Positions 45,738 through 52,435 of a DNA stretch of 64,000 bases are shown in pieces. The stretch is from Collimonas sp. OK242 (lineage in GTDB: Bacteria > Pseudomonadota > Gammaproteobacteria > Burkholderiales > Burkholderiaceae_D): positions 62,001 through 126,000 of the forward strand of contig NZ_FNOR01000016.1 in NCBI RefSeq assembly GCF_900107095.1. The letters run 5' to 3'. Numbering within the stretch: the first letter of the stretch is position 1; each line of letters starts with the position of its first letter. Made by a program: the position numbers and the translations under genes. Under the pieces are notes generated by a model, which saw only the letters and a list, made by a program, of their open reading frames with translations, did no database searches and was not told the origin of the DNA.

Positions 45738-46388
45738 TCATTCGACTTGCAGCCGGTCCACGACGGCGACAATTCCCGGCGCACTCCACGCCGCACCCTT
45801 CGCGGCATCGCGTTCGGCAATCGAGTGCACTGTGCCGGTCAGCGTGGCGATGTTGCCGGAGATCGTCACTTCGATCCGATGCGCTTCCCGCTGTGCCTGA
45901 CGCTGCAAGGCCCCCGAGATCTTCCGGCGGACGTCCTCGGGTGCGGCCCGCGGTCTGACTTCAATCTGGTTGGTTACGCCGGTAACGCCATGCAGGGGCG
46001 CCACCACTTGTTTGGCCAGCAATTTCTGATATGGCCAATCGACCTCGCCCGAGAGAGTGACCCAGCCGTCTTCGACTGTTACGCCGAGATTGGCTTCCAG
46101 CAGGCCGGCATGCCAGATAAACCCGGATCTGGCGGCCGCTGTGATTTCGGAGTCAGTCCGTTTACTGTCGTTGGGCAGGGAAACTGTAATATCGACCAGC
46201 GTCCCCTTGACCCCTCTCACGCGCTGCGCAGCCTGCTCGGCGGCTTGCTTGTCGATAAAACTCTCGACATGCCCGCTGAGCGTCACAATCCCATCCTTGA
46301 CGTCGACCCCGATCCGCGTTTCCTTGACGGCCGGTTCCCATGCCAATTCTTCCATCACATCTTGTCGCAGCTGCGCGTCGTCCTGCAT
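45738..46388 (-). CDS. triple BON-domain protein, copy A
   Basis: A 216-residue protein of three BON domains (residues about 5-70, 78-145, 150-216); each has the IxVxVxDGxVTLSG strand pattern. BON domains bind phospholipids or envelope components. There is no clear signal peptide, so the location is uncertain. It is paralogous to the product at 50685-51335 (shared LRQDVMEELAWEPAVK, TVEDGWVTLSGEV). Confidence 0.88.
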   Translation of the reverse strand: MQDDAQLRQDVMEELAWEPAVKETRIGVDVKDGIVTLSGHVESFIDKQAAEQAAQRVRGVKGTLVDITVSLPNDSKRTDSEITAAARSGFIWHAGLLEANLGVTVEDGWVTLSGEVDWPYQKLLAKQVVAPLHGVTGVTNQIEVRPRAAPEDVRRKISGALQRQAQREAHRIEVTISGNIATLTGTVHSIAERDAAKGAAWSAPGIVAVVDRLQVE

Positions 46389-46477
46389 TGCGTGCTCCCG
46401 GTAGCGCTCATTGACACTTCATGCGAAATGCCAATATGCCGTTGTCATATCTGTAATCTGCTGGTCAAGGAAAGGAC

Positions 46478-46927
46478 TCAACTCACCGTCAATTGCTTGG
46501 CGCTGGCACGTGCCTTCTTAGGCAGCGACAAGTCCAACACGCCATCTTGATATTTGGCGACTGCGTTGGCTTCATCGATCTCATGTGCCAAGGTGAAGCT
46601 GCGGAACAGGCGTCCGAAATAGCGTTCGCTGCGGACTACCGTTTCGCCCTCTTTTTGTTCGCTTTCCTGTCTGGTTTCCGCGGTAATCGACACCTGGTTG
46701 CCGTCGATGTCGATCTTGATATCTTCTTTCTTCATGCCGGGAATTTCGGCCTTGACCGTGTAGGCCTGGTCGGTTTCCGTTACATCCATCTTCATGCTTG
46801 GCCGCACTTCCAGTTCACGGAGGCTCGGGGCGAGCCGGAAATCGCGTAAGAGATCTTCGAAGCCGCGCAGCGGCTCGAAGTGTGCAATGTCGTTAAACGG
46901 GGCAAAACGCATCAGATTATTAGCCAT
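46478..46927 (-). CDS. Hsp20/alpha-crystallin small heat-shock protein
   Basis: A 149-residue small heat-shock chaperone. The alpha-crystallin domain (residues about 40-140) has MDVTETDQAYTVKAEIPGMKK and the hallmark DGVLDLSLPKK. It holds unfolding proteins for refolding by DnaK. The gene has an FNR-type box 132 bases upstream with TATGCT at -10. HspX has the comparable role in the mycobacterial hypoxia regulon. Confidence 0.94.
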   Translation of the reverse strand: MANNLMRFAPFNDIAHFEPLRGFEDLLRDFRLAPSLRELEVRPSMKMDVTETDQAYTVKAEIPGMKKEDIKIDIDGNQVSITAETRQESEQKEGETVVRSERYFGRLFRSFTLAHEIDEANAVAKYQDGVLDLSLPKKARASAKQLTVS

Positions 46928-47058
46928 GATTGTTCTCGCATTTCATCGGTCATATTTGGAAAATGCCAGGGCGAACAACATCGATCAGCCGTTGCGGCCT
47001 CTGGGCCCAAGTACTGCTAACACGGTATCCAGCATAGGTTGATGAATATTTTCTTTCA

Positions 47059-47072
47059 ATGATCTATATCAA
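47059..47072. promoter_or_regulatory. FNR-type box ATGATCTATATCAA
   Basis: One mismatch at the first base. Leftward TATGCT (reverse strand, 47031-47036) is 32 bases from the centre and would drive hsp20. No rightward -10 is seen. Confidence 0.75.
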
Positions 47073-47190
47073 ATAGGGCCGCGATTGGCAGCCGCAAAAC
47101 TTGACATGCCACGGCGTTTCACCCACTACTGGTATATGCAACGGTAATGCAGCCGGTGCCGTACGCGTAGCTTCTCGAATTGGAAATTTC

Positions 47191-47808
47191 ATGGACCAGA
47201 AAATCAGGGATCTGCTTGGCCAGATAACCTTGCTTGAAGATAAACTACGGACTCTGCTGCAGGAAAAGGAATCCAAGCTTTTTTATCAGGTCAACGGGAA
47301 ACGGGTGGAATTCACCGGAGCTATCCGCGCCTCTCATCGGCGCCTGAAGATAAACGTGTTTCGCTGGATTGCCAGGGACCGGCCGCAAAATGTTTTCATG
47401 GCGCCGATTATCTACAGCGTGATCTTGCCGCTGTTGTTCCTTGATCTGTGCATCACGATCTACCAGGCAACCTGCTTCCCGGTTTACCGGATAGCGAAGG
47501 TGCGGCGCGCCGGCTATATTGTTATCGACCGGCAACATCTGGAATATCTGAATGTATTTGAACGCTTCCATTGCACTTACTGCGCCTACGCCAACGGCTT
47601 GCTAGCCTATTCCTGCGAAATTGCCGCACGCACAGAACAGTATTTTTGTCCTATCAAGCATGCGCGCAAGATATTGGGGTCTCATGCGCGGTACGCCCGT
47701 TTTCTGGATTATGGCGACGCTGACGACTATCACGCCGAGCTTGAGGCGTTCCGCACTTCGCTGGCCGGCGAGGATAAGCAAAATGGCGAATCGGGATCGC
47801 GAAACTGA
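47191..47808 (+). CDS. membrane protein with CxxC motif, upstream of nrdJ
   Basis: A 205-residue protein. Residues about 68-95 are strongly hydrophobic (APIIYSVILPLLFLDLCIT), followed by a domain with HCTYCAYANGLLAYSCE: a C-x2-C pair plus a further Cys that could be redox active or bind metal. I do not recognise a named family; such a gene often precedes the B12-dependent ribonucleotide reductase in Burkholderiales, as here (32 bases apart). A role as reductant or in activation is a guess. Confidence 0.68.
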   Translation: MDQKIRDLLGQITLLEDKLRTLLQEKESKLFYQVNGKRVEFTGAIRASHRRLKINVFRWIARDRPQNVFMAPIIYSVILPLLFLDLCITIYQATCFPVYRIAKVRRAGYIVIDRQHLEYLNVFERFHCTYCAYANGLLAYSCEIAARTEQYFCPIKHARKILGSHARYARFLDYGDADDYHAELEAFRTSLAGEDKQNGESGSRN

Positions 47809-47840
47809 CGGCGCCTTTGTTGCCGATTGAGTGGGGGGGG

Positions 47841-49652
47841 ATGATGCAAAGCGCGATTTTCACGGAACCGATCTCGACTTATGTCTGGAACACCAGGTAT
47901 CGCCTGTCAGAAGGCGCCGTCTCGCGCGAACCGGATATGCGTGAAACCTGGTCACGCGTTGCCTTGGCGTTGAGCAAGCCAGAATTGTTCCACCGTGACG
48001 AATGGCGTGTGGGTTTCGAGGCTGCGCTGGCCGCATTCCGATTCATTCCCGGCGGCCGCATCCTGGCAGGTGCGGGAACGCAGCGTCGCGTGACTTTGTT
48101 CAACTGCTTTGTAATGGGAACTATTCATGATTCCGTGGATGCTATCTTTTCGGCGCTGGGCGAGTCGATGGTGACGATGGCGGAAGGCGGCGGCATCGGC
48201 TGCGACTTTTCCACCTTGCGGCCGGCGCGTATGGCGGCGGGCGGTTCGGGGAATGCCGCGCCCGGGCCGGTGTCCTTCATGCGCCTATGGGACCGGGCAT
48301 GCGCAACATTGACTTCAAGCGGCATCCGCGGCGGGGCGATGATGGCGACCCTGCGCTGTGATCATCCGGATATTGAACGATTTGTCGAGGCCAAGTGCCA
48401 TGAGCGCGGCTTACAGCATTTCAATTTGTCGGTATTGATCAGCGACGAGTTCATGCGCGCAGTCGATGAGGACGCGCCCTGGGCGCTGGTATTCCCGCTT
48501 GCCGGTCATCCGATACCGCCCGGCGGGCGCGTCTGCCAGCGTGTCTGGTCCGGCGGCAGCGAGGCGGAACCGTGCCTGGTCATGAAGACTGTCGGCGCAC
48601 GCGATCTTTGGAAAAAGCTGCTGAGGGCGGCATTTGCCTGCGGTGACCCGGGTGTGATTTTCATCGACCGCGTGCAACAAGCCGATAACCTTTGGTATGC
48701 CGGGCAGATCAGCGCTACCAATCCCTGCGGCGAGGTGCCAATGCCGGCGCACGGTGCTTGCAATTTAGGTTCAATCAATCTGACGCAGTTTGTGCGCGAT
48801 CCGTTCGGCCGACATCCGCATCTGGATCTGCACGGGATTGCCGATGTCGCCAGGATTGCCGTGAGAATGCTGGATAACGTGATTGACGTATCGCACTTCC
48901 CGCTGGCGGCGCAGGCCAGGAACGCAAGGGTAAACCGTCGCATCGGCCTGGGAATTACCGGATTGGCTGACATGTTTGCCATGCTGGGCGTGCGGTACGG
49001 AGCGGAATCGTCGCTGGAAATCGCGGAAACTGTGATGCAGACAATTTGTTATTCCGCCTATCGCACATCAATTGCGCTGGCCGAGGAGCGCGGCGTGTTT
49101 CCTGCGTATCGTGCCAAGGATTACCTGAGCGGGATTTTCATTGCGGCGCTGCCGCGCGATATCCTGCAAACGCTTCAGCGGCACGGTATCCGCAACAGTC
49201 ATCTGACGGCGATTGCTCCTGCAGGCTCGATCAGCCTCCTGGCCAATAACGTCTCCAGCGGCATAGAGCCGATCTACGCATGCCAGGCAGAGCGAACAGT
49301 CAGGATGCCGAATGGCAGCTACACCACGTTCGCCGTGCACGACTATGCGTGGTCTCTTTTTCGAAAAATCCACGGAGACAGCGCAGCGCTGCCCGCGTAT
49401 TTTGTCGAAGCCCACGATGTGGATGCATTAGCACAGCTGAAGTTGCAGGCCCGCTTGCAGAACTACGTCGATCAATCGATTTCCAAGACCATCAATTTCC
49501 CGGCCAATGCAACATTCGATCACTGTGAAAACGTATTCACGCAAGCCTATAGGCTTGGCTTGAAAGGCTGTACTTCATTCTGCGACGATCCGTCGGGAAA
49601 AACCGTTTTGTCGGCATCCTGCAAGAGTCCAGCCAGCCAGGCGTGTGCGTAA
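47841..49652 (+). CDS. nrdJ: adenosylcobalamin-dependent (class II) ribonucleotide reductase
   Basis: A 603-residue class II enzyme that makes deoxynucleotides with adenosylcobalamin and needs no oxygen. Redox and catalytic cysteines are seen in LFNCFVMG and NPCGEVPMPAHGACNLGSINL, with GGIGCDFSTLRP and radical-site motifs. It is compact and lacks an N-terminal ATP cone and long C-terminal tail; the end has GLKGCTSFCDD and ASCKSPASQAC, giving the C-terminal cysteines. ATG 47841 directly follows a run of eight G. The mycobacterial DosR regulon also contains such an enzyme (NrdZ). Confidence 0.92.
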   Translation: MMQSAIFTEPISTYVWNTRYRLSEGAVSREPDMRETWSRVALALSKPELFHRDEWRVGFEAALAAFRFIPGGRILAGAGTQRRVTLFNCFVMGTIHDSVDAIFSALGESMVTMAEGGGIGCDFSTLRPARMAAGGSGNAAPGPVSFMRLWDRACATLTSSGIRGGAMMATLRCDHPDIERFVEAKCHERGLQHFNLSVLISDEFMRAVDEDAPWALVFPLAGHPIPPGGRVCQRVWSGGSEAEPCLVMKTVGARDLWKKLLRAAFACGDPGVIFIDRVQQADNLWYAGQISATNPCGEVPMPAHGACNLGSINLTQFVRDPFGRHPHLDLHGIADVARIAVRMLDNVIDVSHFPLAAQARNARVNRRIGLGITGLADMFAMLGVRYGAESSLEIAETVMQTICYSAYRTSIALAEERGVFPAYRAKDYLSGIFIAALPRDILQTLQRHGIRNSHLTAIAPAGSISLLANNVSSGIEPIYACQAERTVRMPNGSYTTFAVHDYAWSLFRKIHGDSAALPAYFVEAHDVDALAQLKLQARLQNYVDQSISKTINFPANATFDHCENVFTQAYRLGLKGCTSFCDDPSGKTVLSASCKSPASQACA

Positions 49653-49710
49653 CCGGGATTGTTTTGATCGATTTAATGAAACCATGGAGCACCTTGCAGA
49701 TCAGCCGATG

Positions 49711-50127
49711 TTATCGATCTCGTTTGTCGAGCCAATATTGAATGCGTGCCTTGGGATTTTCCAGCAATTTCTGGCATAAGTCACCGTACTGCAGGGTGAG
49801 TCGCGACCAGCCCTCTTTTTTAATGACGCCCGCGAACTGTTTCAGAGACGAATCGATGTCAGCTTCGATTTTCGGAATTTCTTCTTTTTGCGGGCGCAGT
49901 GCAACCAGCAATTCCAGAGAATAATTTTTCGACGTGACAGCCGCTGCTTCGATATCTTTACGATTTCCCTCTTTTGCACTTAATGCATCAAATTGATAGT
50001 AAACGGTGCAATGGACCAGGTCGTCGGAAAGGTGTGCCTTGACCCGCTCCGCATCGTAGGCTGCGGAATAATTCGGTGTCAACGTCAGGGCGGCGAGTAA
50101 CGAGCCAAGCAACAGATTTCCGCGCAT
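49711..50127 (-). CDS. exported uncharacterised protein
   Basis: A 138-residue secreted protein with a signal peptide (LLLGSLLAALTLTPNYSAAY). The mature part has two Cys (VHCTVYY, GDLCQKL) that may pair, and is mostly helical. Family not recognised. GGGAGGTTAACA precedes the ATG. A perfect FNR box (50328) with TAACAT at class II distance lies about 200 bases upstream. Confidence 0.68.
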   Translation of the reverse strand: MRGNLLLGSLLAALTLTPNYSAAYDAERVKAHLSDDLVHCTVYYQFDALSAKEGNRKDIEAAAVTSKNYSLELLVALRPQKEEIPKIEADIDSSLKQFAGVIKKEGWSRLTLQYGDLCQKLLENPKARIQYWLDKRDR

Positions 50128-50327
50128 TGTTAACCTCCCGATATATCCAATTTTATAGAAGCACCTTGTCTGAACGGCCACGCTCATAATCGCCCCGATA
50201 TGGAAATCTTGCTTTGCGATGCGGCATCGTCATCGCCGGTGATTCCGGATCGAGAGAATAGGGGAGAGTATGTGGAAGACCTGTTTATAGACATAAACTG
50301 ATGTTATGCAATTTAAACAAGCCGACG

Positions 50328-50341
50328 TTGATTTCAATCAA
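50328..50341. promoter_or_regulatory. FNR-type box TTGATTTCAATCAA
   Basis: Perfect palindrome. Leftward TAACAT (reverse strand, 50301-50306) is 31 bases from the centre and would drive the exported-protein gene. Confidence 0.78.
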
Positions 50342-50450
50342 ATAACTGCGCAATTTAAGGCATTGAAAAATTGACTTGATATTATTAAATGAGTTCTTCA
50401 GAGGTAAATGTCGGTGGGCCAACAGGGATGTCCAAGTCAATCTGTCGATT

Positions 50451-50492
50451 GCCGATGCCGATGCCGATGCCGATGCCGATGCCGATGCCGAT
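50451..50492. repeat. (GCCGAT)7 hexanucleotide microsatellite
   Basis: Seven exact head-to-tail copies of GCCGAT followed by one GCCAAT variant. Such tracts change length by slipped-strand mispairing. It lies between two FNR boxes, 16 bases from the right one. Confidence 0.9.
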
Positions 50493-50507
50493 GCCAATGC
50501 ACAAGCT

Positions 50508-50521
50508 TTGATTTGCATCAA
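50508..50521. promoter_or_regulatory. FNR-type box TTGATTTGCATCAA
   Basis: Perfect palindrome. Rightward TAATAT (50543-50548) is 31 bases from the centre and would drive the BON-domain gene with a leader of about 130 bases. Confidence 0.82.
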
Positions 50522-50684
50522 GTACCAGGTTTTTAGAGCACCTAATATGGACATGACACTGTTCGGCCGATAGCGGGCCATCCATCATCGCTGCCATCCG
50601 GCTGCGAGCATGCGGTGGTATTGAATGCGGAGGCAGAGCGGTTGTGAGGATGCCAATTTTAGAAACCGATAATGGAGAGATGAA

Positions 50685-51335
50685 ATGAAAAGCGATCGCC
50701 AGTTGAAACAGGACGTCATGGATGAGCTGGAGTGGGATCCAGCCGTAAAGGACACCGAGATCGGGGTTGAGATCAAGGACGGCGTGGTGACCTTGGTTGG
50801 CCATTTGAGCAGCTATGCCGAAAAATATGCCGCCGAACATGCCGCTCTGCGCGTGGTCGGCGTCAAGGGCGTGGCAGTGGAGATCGACGTGCACTTGCCT
50901 GGGACCAGCGAACGCAGCGATGCCGACGTCGTGCGGGCCGCAGAGTTTGCATTGGAGTGGAATGTGCTGGTGCCGAAAAACACGGTCAAGGTCATGGTGG
51001 AAGATGGCTGGGTAACGCTTTCCGGCGAGGTGGAGCGGGGCTATCAGCGCAGCGCTGCGGAAAGCGCAATCCGCAACCTGATGGGCGTCACAGGAATCAG
51101 CAACCAGATCGCGGTAAAGCCGAGCGTATTGCCCTCTGACGTCAAGGTCAAGATCGAAGCCGCATTGCAACGGCGGGCTCACATCGAGACGCAGCGTCTG
51201 ACGGTCATCGTCAATGGCGATCAGGTTACCCTGACAGGGCCGGTGCGTTCCTGGTCGGAACGTTACGCGGCATTGCAGGCGGCGGCAGCGGCGTCCGGTG
51301 TGGCGCGGGTCGTCGACAAGATGGTGATTGCCTGA
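50685..51335 (+). CDS. triple BON-domain protein, copy B
   Basis: A 216-residue protein with three BON domains, paralogous to the product at 45738-46388 and the same length. It starts MKSDRQLKQDVMDELEWDPAVKDTEI and includes MVEDGWVTLSGEV. ATGGAGAGATGAA precedes the ATG. It likely binds an envelope or lipid component under stress. A perfect FNR box controls it and a strong terminator ends it. Confidence 0.9.
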   Translation: MKSDRQLKQDVMDELEWDPAVKDTEIGVEIKDGVVTLVGHLSSYAEKYAAEHAALRVVGVKGVAVEIDVHLPGTSERSDADVVRAAEFALEWNVLVPKNTVKVMVEDGWVTLSGEVERGYQRSAAESAIRNLMGVTGISNQIAVKPSVLPSDVKVKIEAALQRRAHIETQRLTVIVNGDQVTLTGPVRSWSERYAALQAAAAASGVARVVDKMVIA

Positions 51336-51357
51336 GTTCTCGCAAATGGCGAACGAC

Positions 51358-51395
51358 CAGCTTGCCTGTCATTGTTGACAGGCAAGCTGTGTTTT
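51358..51395. terminator. strong intrinsic terminator, probably bidirectional
   Basis: A perfect 14-bp stem (CAGCTTGCCTGTCA / TGACAGGCAAGCTG) with loop TTGT, followed on the + strand by TGTTTT. It sits between the convergent BON and universal-stress genes. Confidence 0.88.
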
Positions 51396-51407
51396 AGCTG
51401 TGTTCTA

Positions 51408-52256
51408 TTAATGCGACATAAAGACCGGAACGGTCATCGAAGCCAGGACCGTGCGTGTCACGCCGCCCAATATGACTTCGCGGAAGCGGGTGTGGCCGTA
51501 GCCGCCCATCACGATCAAATCGGCGCCGAAATCGGTCGCGCGGGATAGCAGCGCGTTGCCTACATCAATGTCGCCGGCCATTTTTTGTTTCGATACTTCA
51601 ACCTTCACACCATGACGCGCAAGGTAAAGGGCAATATCCGCGCCCGGCTGCTGGCCGTGGGCAGAAAGCGGCTCTCCGGTGTCGAACACCAATACCTGGA
51701 CCAGGTCCGCCTGCTGCAGCAGTGGAATCGAGGCGGTGACCGCCCGCGTGGCCTCCATGCTGGCGTCCCAGGCGACTAGCACTCTCTTGCCCACATGAGT
51801 AAACTTGCCGGCATAGGGAATGATCAGCAGCGGTCGTCCCGCATTCATCAGCACGTATTCGGGGAAATCAGCGCGCATCACAATGGAGAAATCGGCTGGA
51901 TTGATTTGCCCGATCACCACCAGGTCGCTGTAGCGTGCCTGCAGGCTGAGGCCAGCTCCGGCATCGTCGTCGATCAGACGCTTTTCAAATGATTTGACAT
52001 CCATTTTCCAAACCGTTGCCTCGAATTCCGTCAGCAGGCTGGCTGCGTGTTCGCGCAACTCGCTGAGCGCCGGACCGAGCAACGCCAGGTTGCTCTCGCC
52101 GATTGCTCCCGGCATGAAGAACTGCGGGGTGACGCCGGTTACCGCAGCGCCGATCAGGTGCGCATCATATTTTTGCGCAAGGGTGGCCGCAATTCTTATC
52201 TGCTCGTGGGCGCGCCTCGCTTCATCCACATGCACGAGTATGGTTTTATATTCCAT
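51408..52256 (-). CDS. two-domain universal stress protein
   Basis: A 282-residue tandem UspA protein. The first domain starts YKTILVHVDEARRAHEQI; the second starts KRVLVAWDASMEATRAV and ends MGGYGHTRFREVILGGV, a variant of the G-x2-G-x9-G motif with Gly instead of Ser/Thr. Closely related to the partial gene at the right end of the window. An FNR-type box lies 129 bases upstream with TATGCT at -10. It follows the Mg2+ ATPase gene on the same strand. Confidence 0.92.
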   Translation of the reverse strand: MEYKTILVHVDEARRAHEQIRIAATLAQKYDAHLIGAAVTGVTPQFFMPGAIGESNLALLGPALSELREHAASLLTEFEATVWKMDVKSFEKRLIDDDAGAGLSLQARYSDLVVIGQINPADFSIVMRADFPEYVLMNAGRPLLIIPYAGKFTHVGKRVLVAWDASMEATRAVTASIPLLQQADLVQVLVFDTGEPLSAHGQQPGADIALYLARHGVKVEVSKQKMAGDIDVGNALLSRATDFGADLIVMGGYGHTRFREVILGGVTRTVLASMTVPVFMSH

Positions 52257-52384
52257 GTGATTCTCCTTCGGTTGGTCAACGCAGAAGATCTGCTTTGAAT
52301 ACCGTCGACCGCTGGGTGGTCTCGTAGCCGGTGCGGCATGACGGGTTCACAGGGCACAGCATATTTCGCCGGCGGAGCAAGGCG

Positions 52385-52398
52385 TTGATGTATGTCAA
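52385..52398. promoter_or_regulatory. FNR-type box TTGATGTATGTCAA
   Basis: One mismatch. Leftward TATGCT (reverse strand, 52358-52363) is 31 bases from the centre and would drive the two-domain universal stress gene. Confidence 0.78.
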
Positions 52399-52435
52399 AA
52401 AACATTGAATCCGCCAGCACTGGCGCCAAGGACGG

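Larger units (their letters stand above)
50128..50684. other. divergent regulatory region with two FNR boxes and a microsatellite
   Basis: About 557 bases between the leftward exported-protein gene and the rightward BON gene. It holds FNR boxes at 50328-50341 and 50508-50521 with a hexanucleotide repeat between them (50451-50492). Small frames over the repeat (Ala-Ser or Asp-Ala dipeptides) are artefacts of the repeat. Confidence 0.6.

Noticed and set aside
50376-50573. Open frame with Asp-Ala repeats over the microsatellite
   Set aside because: The repeat simply reads through as a dipeptide in several frames on both strands. There is no ribosome site and the frame covers an FNR box.
50285-50581. 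Leftward frame with Ala-Ser repeats
   Set aside because: Same repeat read on the other strand. It spans both regulatory boxes and has no protein-like features.
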